Positions 41,401 through 55,415 of a stretch of DNA of 64,000 nucleotides are shown here, in pieces. A program made the position numbers and the translations under genes. The stretch covers positions 12,359,688 through 12,423,687 of the forward strand of contig JALPQD010000004.1 in the NCBI GenBank assembly GCA_023101885.1. The letters run 5' to 3'. Origin of the DNA: Typhlomys cinereus. Taxonomy: Eukaryota; Chordata; Mammalia; Rodentia; Platacanthomyidae. How positions within the stretch are numbered: the stretch's first letter is position 1; every line of letters starts with the position of its first letter. Below the pieces are notes generated by a model, which was not told the DNA's origin, made no database searches, and saw nothing but the letters and a program-made list of their open reading frames with translations.

Positions 41401-44400
41401 CTTGCACATTCTAGTTAGTTCTAGAATTCAAGAAAAGAATTTTGGGGGAAAAGCATGAGTTCTAAATGGAAAATTCTGTGCTTCTAGGTTCTATTTGGTG
41501 ATTTTCCTGGTGGAATCTTATTATGTTTCCAAAGAATATAAGAAGTCACAATCTCTACAAATTCTGAGATTTAAGCATTCCAGATAGAAGGTTGCTCTAT
41601 GGGTCTTCCTATTTAGGAAGGTCGGCCATGTCCAGGATATATCAACAACAACAACAACAACAAATTACCATTCATTTTAGTAAGTGACTTGAAAAGAGTG
41701 TAAATACTTAAAAAAATAAAATGGCAATTGCATTTCTGTACTGAACATACTTATGGCATTATACCTGATTTGGCTTTGTTTGTTGGTTTGATGGGTTGTT
41801 ATTATCCTGTCTTACTAATGATGGGATGGACTCTAGGGTTTATGTAAGCAAGGTAAGTGCTTTATCAATGAGCCAGACTCTCCATTCTTTAGCTTATAAG
41901 ATAGTCATGTTAGAGAATTCACTTACCTATATAGAGAGAAGATTTGTGAGTCGGGACAGAGTCATCGATAAAAGCTGTCCCCAGGGTGTAGAGGGGCGTT
42001 CCTCCAGCCCCCAGAAACAGTTGTCCCAAGATGAAGACATACAAGTAGTTAGATAGCAAAGAGGTCGAAGAGCTACAGCTGGTGCTATTTCTTGTTGCTA
42101 AACAAGTATCTTTATTAGAAAGAAAAAAAAGAAATATGTAATTACAAATTAATAAATATTTATCTAACAATGTAAATATCTACTTATGAATACTTGCTGA
42201 GATATTCTTTTAACCTCTTCATTTTAGTTACATTTAAAATAGATAAACATAAATATATTACTAGAAAAAATTTGAGAAATATGCAAAGATTTAGAAAATA
42301 AAATCATTAAGAATTGAAATTGGGGCTGGCTCAGGGGTTAAGCTTTGTAAGCAGAAGGTCCTGAGTTCAGATCCCGCATCCCAAATTCCAAATTAAAAAA
42401 AAAAAAAAGGGCCAGGCAGAAAATGGAGGCAGCCTTCACTTCTAGCCCTAGAAGGAAGAGCCTGGGAAATGCCAGAGCAAAGTAAATAAAGAGAAAGTAG
42501 CACAATCCAGGGTGATTCCTGAAGTCATCCTTGGGCCTCGGCAAGCATACCCAGCGCCTTCTGATACATACACACACACACACACTCACACACTCACACA
42601 CACACACACACACACACACGAATAAAATAAAAACTGAGTAATTAAAAAGAATTGAAATTGGCAAATTTTCAGGTAAACCAATAAATACAGTTACATCTTA
42701 AACTATGAATTCAAAACTGGGGATTATAAGCTTTTGAAAAAGTGTTGAAATAAGGAAAGAATAAATATACATACATGTATATGCAGACATTATGTGTGTA
42801 AATATGTGTATGTATTGGCTGAAAGAAGACAACGTATGACACAAAAGAATAAAACTAACAAATGGAATAAGCAAAAGGGAATAAGGACTATAACTGACAA
42901 ATACAAAATTAAAGAAAATACAAAACATTGAGATTTTGAAGACAAGAAAGACAATTACATAAAGCACAGCAAAATTTCAACACCAGGATATCCCCTTGCA
43001 AGATTACTGGGTTTTCAAAGTGAAGAGTGTGATATTGAACAGCCATGCAAAAAGATAGAGTAATTTCTTCAGAGGGAGGTAAAAATCAGTAGATGTGTAC
43101 TCAATCACATAGAAGCAGTGAAGAATTGCAAATTGTGGCAAGATAAACTGTAAATTTCACTCTCAAAAATGTTCTTTGACTTATAAAATTATTTTAGTAT
43201 TTGAAATGTCATAGAAGGAGCCTTCTTTAAATGAAAAAAAAAAAAAAAGCAGTAGAGTTCAACCCAATAAGAGTCTTTCAGACATGCTGGTCTGAAGAAC
43301 ATAGAGAGCAAACACAAAATAATTTATTAATTCGTGTTAAAATTCAGTCTTGTACTGAGAATTACTTGTTCTATGGTAACAGTTGAGAAAACCACTTCAA
43401 ATGACATCGAATGAGAAATCAGCTTCCACTTTCAAGGTAGTTTAAAATAGGATGGTGGATAATGGGCACCAAAATATGGTTAGTGAAGGGGAGTATCTTA
43501 CAACACAGTGGGGTGACTGACTGCATTTAAAGAGCCAATCGTACATTTCATGAAATGCTAGAGTAAAGGGGTTGAGAGATTGGAGAATGAACCCCCCCCT
43601 CACGATGAGCCTCAGGCCCCACTGCCTGGGTCTCTGGTAAACCGCCAATTTTAAGAAACAAACACTACAACGGTCCTGCTGTAAGCTGAGAGCAGAAGAC
43701 GTCAAGGTTGCTCTCCAGATTAGAGACACCTTAGAAAGGGGGCGTGGAGTTAGCAGGGTTTTGTTGAGGTTCATTCAGGGAAAGTCTTTCCCCCAGGGAA
43801 CGCATGACTGTTGTATAGATTCATGTTTTTATTTTTCTTCAGTTCTCTTTAATCTACTCTATGTCATGATTTTGGATTAGAGGAATGAAATCCGAGTTTA
43901 TCTCGCACTCTAGGTGGAGATAAAACATTCTGAACTGCTCCAAACATTGTAAGATTATAAAGACACAGACAGTATTGTGGTACCCTTTAAGAGTTGATTT
44001 AACTTGGGGTTGGGGGACGACGACTGTGAGACAGCTCTGGGGTGAGGCGCTTTCAGACATGGTAATCTTAGCTTGGTATTCAGGAAGACCACGTGATGTG
44101 AGACAAGAAATGACTTCTGCAAGTTGTCCTCTAACCTCCACCCTCCAGCGTAGCATGCATGCATTATATATCTGTCTGTCTGTCTGTCTATCTGTCTCCC
44201 TTCTCTTATAAATTAATAATTAAATTTTAAAACAGAAAGAGTTACTTCAACTGGGTCTGTCAGTTACCTGGCCAAGAGGCCACCCCCCAGGGAACACATA
44301 CACATAGAAACACGTTAAGGGGGGCTGGAGAGGTGGCTCAGGGGTTAAGCCTCCGCCTTCCAGACGGAAGGTCCTGAGTTCGGATCCCAGATCCCACGTA

Positions 44401-47400
44401 TAGACGCCAGGCGGAAGTGGGGGCGGCCTATGCTTCTGGTCCTGGTAGGGCGGAGCCTGTGAATCCCGGGGCAGAAGGAGGTGGAGGCGTCCATGGTGGT
44501 TCCCGAATTCGTCCGTGGTTCTACACATACACAGACAAACACACACACAGACACACACACGCGCGGGCACATACATATGCACATGTGCACAGTTGAATTA
44601 ATAATAAAAAAATTAAAAAAAAAAAAAGAAACACGTTAAGAAGAGGGGAGGAATACCTTTCCCTGAATGACATATGCACTTGCACACATACTGCAGAAGG
44701 CCCTCTGATGCAGCAGCTCCCAGATCCACATTAGGTTTATTACTCTTCTTTTTCCCCTTTTTTTGCTCTTCTTATTTTGGATACCAGCCCAAATCCTAAC
44801 CTGCTTACCTTTGATAAACTGGGAGTCTGTCTCATGCCTTCTTGCCTGCTTGTCTGCACTGCCTTGATTCAATCATCACACATTGCATGTGTTTTATTAT
44901 CACACTATACCTGATTCGTATGTGCAACACGTTAAAAAGAAAAACCAAACTTGAAAAAGAACCAAACAGCATAAGATTTGACAATAACCACAAGAGGGAG
45001 CCCCCATATTGCGTATGATTCTAAAGGGCAATTAACGTCAAGAAGAAAGACACAGAACCAGTGGTCAATTTTGTCTAGTGTTTCCAGAGTCTTTCACAAA
45101 AGAATCAATGAGAATTCACTCATATCAGAATATTTACAAGTATCAAACTCAGTCTGACCCATACCCAATGGGTCAACATTTCAGACCTGGCGCCAGAAGA
45201 TTTTGAATTCGCCTAGGCCTGTCATGTAACCAGGGCTATAAAGGAGAGCTAGTGTGTGAGTTAGGATTCTATTCTCTCAAGGATGCTTTCTAAGAACATT
45301 TTCCAGACCTAAGTTTCTTGAGATGGACTCTCCCTGATGACCTGAGTCAGATATTTGGAGGTGACTAAGGCAACCTCCCTTCCTCCCTGGAAACTGCCTG
45401 TCCTTCCCTCCACCTTCTCTCTGTTGCATGCTTGCATGTGACCATGAGCATCCTTGAATTCACTTCAGGATCTTCCAGCCTATGAGGCTCCGCCCACTCC
45501 TATAATCCCTTTTCACATATCCTGTTACCAGGATCAAGCAATTATTATAAAACTTGAATCAGAAAAATAAGAGGATCTGTGATCTTAGGTATGCGGTTTC
45601 ATCAAAGCACCTGGCCTGGGATGGGCCCCTCTTGCCTCACTCAAGGGATTGGTGCTGGAAGGCCTGTAAAACCTCCCAAATCCAAGTTCTCTGCTTGCCC
45701 GGTAACAGGAGACCAACCAGGTGGCCACAGAGGTCTCCCACACTGTTTTCAGGTCTAAAGTGCATATGGTAAGGTGGAGGGAGCTCCAACGAGTAATCCT
45801 AAGAATAATTCAGCAGTCTAGATTTGTGGGAACTGGAAAACATGGAGCCTTTGTCTGGGATGTCAGTGTGGACATCACTCCCCCCAGGAAACTGATCACA
45901 ACCAAGGCCAATGAAGAGACTTTCCAAAGCAGCCACCACAGGGATTATAGAAGAAGGTTCACATAGACATTAAAAAAAAGTGCAAAAAAGATTTTCCTCT
46001 AGATCCTAGCAACAAAAATATTCTCACGGACCAGATGATGAGTGTGAATACATATTACATTGTGAAATGAAGCAATTACTTAATAAAAAAGGCAGCAAAG
46101 GAGAAATGAAATACCTAGAAAAGAAATGTAAATGAGAAGATGGAACATGTACTGGAAGGAATAAGAGAAAAGACAAAAACCCTGTAGAACTGAAGATATA
46201 ATGGAAGAGGCCCAAGGGTGAATAATCAGGAAACAGTAATGGGCATATGGACTAGAAATGGGAAGTTAGAACAATGACCGACAGGGGTATGAAAGGAAAG
46301 GAAAAACTAAACACATAAAGTGACTGAAGGAGTCCCGTGTACCTATGCTATAACTCTGAAACAAAACATGCAATGATAGTTTCATAAATTATCACTAAAA
46401 CCAATAATATGAATATAAATCTGGTCCTCATAACCAGGTGTTTGCAGTAAGTGTATCACTAAGGTACAGCACTGACTGGACTTGAGTGGAACACACAGTT
46501 GTACTACTAACAAGAATACCAATACACTGCACAGACCATGAGTCACAAGAACTTCTGAGTGAATTCAGGACACACTAGTGGATAAAGGTCTGTTGAGTAT
46601 TTTCTGCCTCCTCTCTTAGAAAGGTGTGGGTGGTATAGGAATGCACTTATATTGAAAATGATAAAGGTTCACACATTACATATCATGTATTCACATTTTT
46701 TACTACACTCATATCTAACACTTCACAGACCAGTGCTCTATAGAATATATCTTGGGAAAATACTATTAAAAGACACAGGTGTCAAGTGAAATGGCTTGAG
46801 GCAATGAGAGTATTTAAATAATGCTTGTTTATAGATACATTTAATTCTTCCATACATTATGCATAGAATTGCACAATGCTTTAAACTATTTTTTTGCATG
46901 TGTTGATTTGTTACCCACTGAATTTATGATACTGGATTTTAAAAAATATTTTATTTATTTATTTGTTTGTTTATTTATTTATGTGTGTGTGTGTGTGTGT
47001 GTGTGTGTATCAAAAGGTATCAAAAGACCAAGGGTAAAACTTCAGGAATTATCCTAGATGGCTTCTACCTTCTTTTTGCTTGGCTCTGGGATTTCCCAGG
47101 CTCTGCCCACCAAGGCCAAAAGTGCAGGCTGCTACCATTTCTGCCTGGTGTTTTTGTGTGGGATCTACGATCCAAACCCAGAAACTTCTGCTTGGGAGAC
47201 AGAGTCTTAACCCTGAGCCGTCTCTCTAGCCCAATGCTGGATTTTTTTTTTTAAACAACCTTTCAATGTCATTCTTTCAAAGACTGGAATAAGGGCTTAC
47301 TTTTAACAAAGGAGATTATTCTCTCTCACCTTAAAAATTCCTGCCAGGGTTCGGGAGATAGTATGGTGGAGTGCTCGCCTAGCTATTTAATACTCATTAC

Positions 47401-50400
47401 TGAAAAGAACAAATTTCCACTTCATCCCATACAGAAATGTGTTGAATTTCCATCCCAAATTATTTAACCAACCTATCAAGTGTGCACAAACACTTTCTTC
47501 CTTTTTACATTCCAGGACACATAAGCACGGGGCAGGTCGGTCACTGGTATATCCAATAGGAAAGGAAAGGTTGGCTCTAGTAATAAAGGGAAACCAGATC
47601 ACTTCTGAATTTATAAATAACAACATTTAGACAAAAGGAGAAATGCAAAGATAAAAACTGTCAGAATAGGACAGATTAAAAGCACAAAGGACATATAGAC
47701 ATACATGATAAGGAGCAAAGACAGCTCTAGGGTCAGTGGACCTGTCTTCCAGCAAATGAAAAGCAAGGCTCTGGCTCTAGTTTTCACATTTGTTTTCTTG
47801 TACAGGAAACAGCACTGCATAACTCCAAAAGCCAGTAGTGGCTGAGAAAGAGAATGTAGACTGTGGTTCATGGCTTATTGCAATCCAGGGACTGCTTTTG
47901 TGAGTAGGAGTTTATATTGAAACACAACTCTGACCTTTTTATATGTGCTGCTGTGACTGCTTTCATGCCCTAACAACGAAAGTAAGCAACTGCAACACAG
48001 CCTGAATAAACCGTAGGCTGAAAGTATTTGCTATCTTGCACCTTACAGGAATGGCTTGTTGACCTCTCAGATTACAATATACCTATTCAGGTAGGTTGCC
48101 TCTTGTTTCAGAACTTTTCTCATTCTCCTCCTTGGAGCTTGTATGCTTGGAAATGACTTTTGTTGTGCTGTTTATTATGGAAAGATGAAAACAAAAACAA
48201 TGTGGAGGAGAAACTTGAGCCTCTTGGACCACTTCAACAATTACCAGTCCACCTTTCAATCTGTTTTGCATATATTTTCACCAGTTCATTTTCCTACCCA
48301 TTAGTAGAATGGGTAGATTTTCAAAAACAAAATCTAAAGTATCATATTATCATGCTTAATATTTCATTATGTGGTAGGCTATATTACTTGTTGCCCCAAA
48401 AGTATTTTCTGTTCCCCTAGGAAAATGACGCCATTTCATCTTGCTGTCTGCACTTAGGACACTTTATTTAGTATTTGGTATTTCAGGTGAGTGAGGAAAA
48501 GCTCAGGTGAAAAGCCTTTTGCCCTCATGTGAAGAAAGGCAGGTTGCTCAGTCAACTTGGATCTTCATGTGATGACCTGGAGACTAGCCATGACCCACTC
48601 ATGAAAAGGAGACAGAGTAAATGAGAAACAGGCCTGATTTTTAAGCCATGGAGCCCTTATTCATAACTGAATCTATACAGATTGTAAGGTAAGTGTCCCT
48701 TATTCAGACACACAACAAACACATTCTAGGAGTTACATTTTACCAAATATTATGCTAGAGATGCAAAGTGGGTGTCAGAAGAATATTCCTGAGAAGATGG
48801 GATATGCATGCTTTACCCTATTTCTCTTCAAAATATAACTAAAACCTTGAACATTATGCAAAAACAATAAAACAAATCTAAAAGTTCTGAATTTGAAAGA
48901 CAGAGTGACTAACTAGTGACACTGATCATCCAAGAAACTGTATGGTAAGGATTTCCTTGGGTTTTATTTTCTGTATCCTGTATCTGGGGCTAAATCCAAA
49001 AGGGTGAGGTCAGGGAAACAAAACAAAACAAAACTATTGGACCTCTATTGCTCATGCTAACCAAACATTCAGCTTGGCAAAGCAGAAAATTGGATAATAC
49101 CTTGTTCTAGTCCAATAACACGGATAAATGATGATGCTCACAGCCACATCCATATTATATAAACAAGAACTGTAATCCCCACTCAGGCTAATGCTAGAGA
49201 AGCCTATGAAGGGATCTTGGGCCTTGGTCTCTAGTAAGCTCTACTCCTGGGACACTGGTGACACCCTGGGCAGTCAAGGGTTCTATCACCTTGCTACTTC
49301 TTTGCTTCTAGGATAGAATAAGAGGGTGCACAGTCAAGTGATAACTATAAAGAGAAAATAATTGCTTTCCCAGGAAGACATAATTCCAAGTGTTCCTTCC
49401 CAAAATAGAGTTGTAAAACACAAAGCAGAAACTAACAACATGAAAGGAAGCACAGGCAAACATACAATTATATTTGAAGATTTCAACATTCTCCTCTGAT
49501 GACGTTATACAGAAAATTCTCAGATAGGGAATAATTTAGCAAATTTACCAAAAGGATCTAAATGACATTTATAAACTAGACTACTCCCTTTAACATACTT
49601 TTAAAGTGCCTAGAAAACTGTTGTTTTTCTTTCTCTCTTATCTTTCACACACATACACACACACACACACACACACTCAAACTGATCCATAAAGAAGCAT
49701 CACTAAATGTAAAATAAAGTTGTTTGTTTTCTGAATACAATAGATATCAATAACAGAAACATCAGAAAAAGCTCTGAATTTTGAAGCAAACATACACTAA
49801 ACATAAAAAAACTTCTAACTTTTGGGTCTACAAGGAAGCCTTTAAGAAAATGAAAAAACTAAATGTTTCTTCTTTCAATATAATAAGGAAATTGACTTTT
49901 TCTAACTATGGACATCTCTACTGTTCTTCGCTTCTACCTGATGAGCAGTAACTATACAGGACATTCTTGTATCCCTGAAGTAATGACTAGCAGCATCACC
50001 TGTAGTTGAAGGAACTTAACCAGCATCATATACCTCTGTCAAAGCAAAACTTCAAACACTTCTGCCTGATTCCAATAAAATTACATGTTTTCACTGAATA
50101 TAACATGTAACAGCATAAAAATGAAACAGAAAGAAAACTCCACTAAAACTCCCATTGGCTAAATTTTGTACTTTTGAGAAACAAGACTAAGAAAAGTGTT
50201 TCCTCTTTTTTTCTTGCCACAAACCACATTTTTTACCAATCTGAGGAAGCTAAAAAAAAAAAAAAGCAAAAAAAACAACAACTTACTTAATCATTATCTC
50301 CCATATAGCACTTCACTACTATTTCTGAATTTTCTTCATTTTTAACTGTTTTATATTGTTACTAAACCAAAAAAGAATCACCTGATTTTTTAAAAAATTG

Positions 50401-53400
50401 ATTTCGACTCACTCCAAACTTACTAAATCAGTGTCTCTAACATCTGGATAATTATTATCTGAGCCATCAGGAGTTCAAGTACGTTAGATTATTATCCTAA
50501 AGGTTAGCTCTAGAACTTCTGTTTTTTTCTTAAATGGAATAAACTGCTTGTTCTATTATATCTTGATGTCATCTAGCTTAAGTTTTCTCTCCTTTTCATT
50601 CACTGTAGCACAATGTAATTGAAATAAGAAAAATTCAGTTGAGTTCCATAAAAAATAAATACAGTTATCAAGGAACTGGGGTTTTCTTTTGTGGGTTCAT
50701 AGTCTCATTAATAAAAGCATTAAAAAATGGACTCTATGAGACCATTAATAGATTTTGAGAGGAACAAAAACAAAGCAGGTAAGCCAAAGTCTTGGAAGGA
50801 GGAAGTCAGAGGGGAAGAAAGAAAAATTAGGTACTGGGGTGGGCAATCAGTTGTAGAAAATGTGACTTTACTATCTTAAATTGCCTTTTAAACATTTGTC
50901 ACCATATCCATAGATTGGAGGAGCACTCAGCACTCAACCTAAAAGCTGTTTATTACAGAAAATTGCAACTGGTTCTGCAAATGATTGCAGAATGCTAAGC
51001 CTTAAACAGGGAATCTACTACCTTCCTAACCCAAGGCTAAGGAACATTGAAGATGTAAGATTGTAAAAGTCTGAAGAGGGGCAGGGGTACATACTGACAT
51101 TATCTTCTGGACATGACAGGGCTGTTGCATCCATGAATTCACTTCAGTTATTCGTGTTTCCACAAGCCCCATACAGGATTTGATATATCAACATTTTACC
51201 ATGGAAGAAGAAAGATCTCAAGAGATCCCCATTCTTACCCGAGAAACTGATGAGGGTTAATGCTGATGAGGAGGAATTGGTATATTCATTGATCCATGCT
51301 CCAAAAAGTACTTAGACACATGCCACCACAGGCAGCCCAGGTGAAATTCACTGGGTATACGTGTGAAAAGACATGAATCAGGAAAGAGACTGGCAGGGAA
51401 GAAAAAGGATCGTAACAGGAGAAAGAATGGGGGGTAGGATTGATAATTAAAATGTGAAAATATCATAAATTTATTACATTCATACACGAAGCTCTAAAAG
51501 AATAAAAAACTTTAAAATAATAATACAAAAAAGAAGTAGGGTCTTCAGAGAAACAGTGAGTAAACCAAACTGTCTGGGAAAGCATGTTTATGCTTTGGGT
51601 AGGTAATCAAACCAATACTAATACAAAAAAGAAAGAGGAAAAGTTGCACTTCAGCAGTATCTCCAAATAATTGCAGCTGGAAGGAGGGCTTGGGGTCCTA
51701 AGCACATTATCTCATTATGGAGATAATTATTCCTCCCATCGCCATAGCCTCTCTTCAGGTGGATCAGTTTTTCTGAGGAGCCCTTTCCTGACTAGATGAG
51801 TGACAGGCCCAGTTGGGTTAACTCTTAAGGGAAAAGACAATGTTTTGGACAGCTTAGAATGTCACATTGCCATCCAGGGCCAAAAATTGAACTCAGAGTC
51901 TGTTCTTTTGACCAGGAAGCATTAGCTTTCCTTTATAGATCTTTAAAAAAAAACAAAAACCTGATACTATCACCTCTTCCCTTTCATACAGTCTTTTAAT
52001 CTTAAAACCGAGGCTTCTCTTTCTAGAGTGGTCAGGCTAATGGGAGGGAAAGGAGGGAACTCAGCACTGGTTATGAGGGAAGAATCCATTTTCAGTGACC
52101 TCTAAGCTATGGATGGATGTCTGTCTCGCTATCTAAGGATGTCAAAGAATGTTCATGGCCTAGAAAAATTAAAGAGTCTTTTAGAGAAGCAACAATAGAA
52201 ATGACCTAAAATACTTTGCTCCAGGTCATAGCAATTTAGGTAAACACCCCATATTTTAAAACAAACAAGCAAGCAAGCAAACAAACAAAACTCAGCGACA
52301 GTGCATGATAAGAGAAAATGATAGCCAGAAATTAACTCTCACTCTAACCATTTTTTATTATTATTTATTCAATTGTCTGTGTGTGTGTGCGCGCATGTGT
52401 GTATATATGTATGTGTGTGCGGAACCACGGACGAATTCGGGAACCACCATGGACTCCTCCACCTCCTCCTTGTTTACTCTGCCCAGGGATTCACAGGCTC
52501 CGCCCTATCAGGACCAGAAGCGGAGGCCGCCCCCGCTTCTGCCTGGCGTCTATACATGGGGTCTAGGATCCGAACTCAGGACCTTCTGCCTGCAAGGCAG
52601 AGGCTTAACCCCTAAGCCACCTCTCCAGCCCCTCACTCTAACCATTTTTAAATAATTTTTTAAAATGAGATTCTCAGAATAACCAATGTCCTGTGTGCAG
52701 AATTCTCCCTAAAACACCAATCTTAAAGTCTTAGAAAGGTAATGCTCAGATAATGGAAATTTTTATCCCTGAAGGTTACCTTCTTTGAAGGAAAAGGGAA
52801 GATAATATAGCATTTAAAAAAAGATCAACAAAGAAAAACAGCTTTTCAATTACTTTTCTACAGTTTTGTTGATATTTAAAAGTAACCTTCCTTTTAGAGT
52901 CTCAAAAAGATACTAGTTATTTTGTTTAGCAGCTTTAAAATGACACAAGTTTGAATGAAAATAAAACGTTATGTGATAAAGATTTACTACTTTTTGCATA
53001 TTTAAAAGTTTTCTTACTTTTTAGTTAAGATATATAAAAATCTTATATGATGCACACTTGATTAATCCCAATAACTAGAAAGTAAAGGCTAAACTATCAA
53101 CAGTTCAAGATTATTTTCGAGACCATAGAGGTACAGAGTTCAAGACCACCTTGGGATAACATGAGATATAAAGAAAAGAAAAAAGACTGTCAATAATCAT
53201 GAGAAGTTAAAAGAAAAAAGTAAGTTTTCAAAAAGTGTCAAACACAACTTATTTAAAAACACTTTTCCATTTTCATGCTAACATTTACAAATTTACAAAG
53301 CTATCCTTGAGAAGTACTTATTTCTCTGAACCTTAAAACCTTTTTATTAATCCAATAGCAATAGTGAAAACTTCCATGGGATAAATTTTATCATCTCCAT

Positions 53401-55368
53401 TCAAAGTTAATCAGCTCAAATTTTTATATCAGGATAAAGTCTCTCCTAGGGAAAGAGCATCTTTTTATTATTATTATTATTTCCGCTCATACAAACTAAA
53501 CAGGTACACTGGTCCCCTCTCTACCTCCCCCTCCCCCCAGACTCCCTGTTCCCCCTCCTCTCCCCCCTCCCTCCCCATCCCCCAGTGCCCCCCCCACAAT
53601 CCCCGGAACGCATCCTTTAATGTGCATACCAAACTCTCCTCTGGGTCCTCCTCTCCGATGAGGTGCAAGGACCCAGGGGCAGGGAAAGAACATCTTTCTC
53701 TCAAACCTACTTCATAAAAGAAAAGAAAAAAGAAAACATTTCCAAATCCATCTCTCTATTTTTTTTGCCCTTAGCTTCCATTTGTGCTGTCATACCTGAA
53801 GAAATCATATCTCACATTCTGGTTTCTTTGAGGTGCAAACTATGTAACAATTCTTTAATCTCATGACAATTTTATCCAACTCCTTTTTTCCTCAAATTAA
53901 AAAAAAGCAATAGCAGAAAAAATAACCTGCAAGCACGTTATTTTCCTTAGCATTCATTTCAAATTAAACGTGTGTGATTTCTATTGATAAAATGGTATCT
54001 TCTGATCTTTATTTTATGTAATATTACAATATTGGATTTTACTATAGGCTGACCTGGACCTCCTACCACGTGAGAACGACCTTGAACTACTTCAGGTCAT
54101 CCTGCCTCTAGGCCACAGTGGTCTTATGTCACTAGGAACTGAACTCAAAGCTTAATACAAGCTTAGGAAGTACTTTTCCAACTGAGCTATATCCCTGGAC
54201 TCATATCCTATTTTATCATTGTTACTATTTTACATTATTCTGGGTGATTGTTGTATTCTCTTGCTTCTAACCTATTCAGGTCTTCTGTTAAGGTGGTGGG
54301 GGGGGCAGGGAGTGGCTCCCAAGGTGTAAGGTTGACATGGGGGTCCATTTACAAAAAGAAACTATACAAGGGAGAGACTTAAGAAATGCAATTTTTTTGC
54401 TTTGTTTTGTTTTGTCTCAAGAGCTGAGGACCTGATGTCTAAGGGAATCATAATCTAGTCTTACAGTTAGAACATTAGAACAGAAGACATAGCTTAAAGA
54501 CAGAGGATAAGAAGCAATTCTTCAGATAAGGAGTTGCAAGGGAAGTAGGTCAGTCAGGGATAGAAGGTGAAAGAATGCAGAGAGTTTGTTCATTAGGATG
54601 GTGAGGTTCAGGTATTTGAGATATGTGGTTTGTTCTAGGAATCACCACATTTTGGTTCAAAGTTTTATAAAATGAGGAAGCTGTGGGTAACACCTTCCTC
54701 TCATTACTTTGCTTTTCTCTTAGGTATCTAGTTTTCATCTTTGTGTTCCTTAAAGGTAGTCTAATAATTCAGATTTTTTTTGTTCTAGATTTCTGTATTT
54801 GCAAAAGGGGATTAATTTATTAGAGCAGTCAAGCTGCATGGATTAAAAAAATACAGCCTATTGTTCTTGACTTCTTGAAATGAAGGATGAAAGGCTAGAA
54901 ATTCAGTTCAGCGCTCGCCTGGTATGCAAGCAGCCCTCGACTTAGATCCCTGTTAGGTCCAAGTAAAGGGGAGGAATGGAGGGCAACTCCATCCATGTGT
55001 GGGCACTACGTAGAGGTCCAAAGCCTAAAGTTTAGTTTTTGCTGTCATTAACCATTTATGATATTACTGTGATGTCATTGTATTATTTATCCTAAAGTTC
55101 TAGACCATGGGCTGGAGAGATGGCTCAGGGGTTAAAAGTGATTTACCAGCAGAAGGTCTTGAGTTCAGGTCCGAGGTCTCACTTAAAAATACCAGGCAGA
55201 AATGCCAGGGGCCTGCACCTCTGGCCCTGGTGGACAGAGCCTGGGAAATTCTAGAGTGAAGCAAAAAGGAGGTAGAAGCAATCTAAGATGATTCCTGAAG
55301 TCACCTTTGGCCTACGCAAGGTCATACAGTGTTCTCTCTCTCTTTATACACGCGCACACACACATGCG

Positions 55369-55415
<47 letters not shown>

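Noticed and set aside
45554..45966. Possible processed pseudogene in intron 2
   Set aside because: Two overlapping short frames and a mixed base composition were noted, but I could not match either to a protein and saw no poly-A or target duplication.
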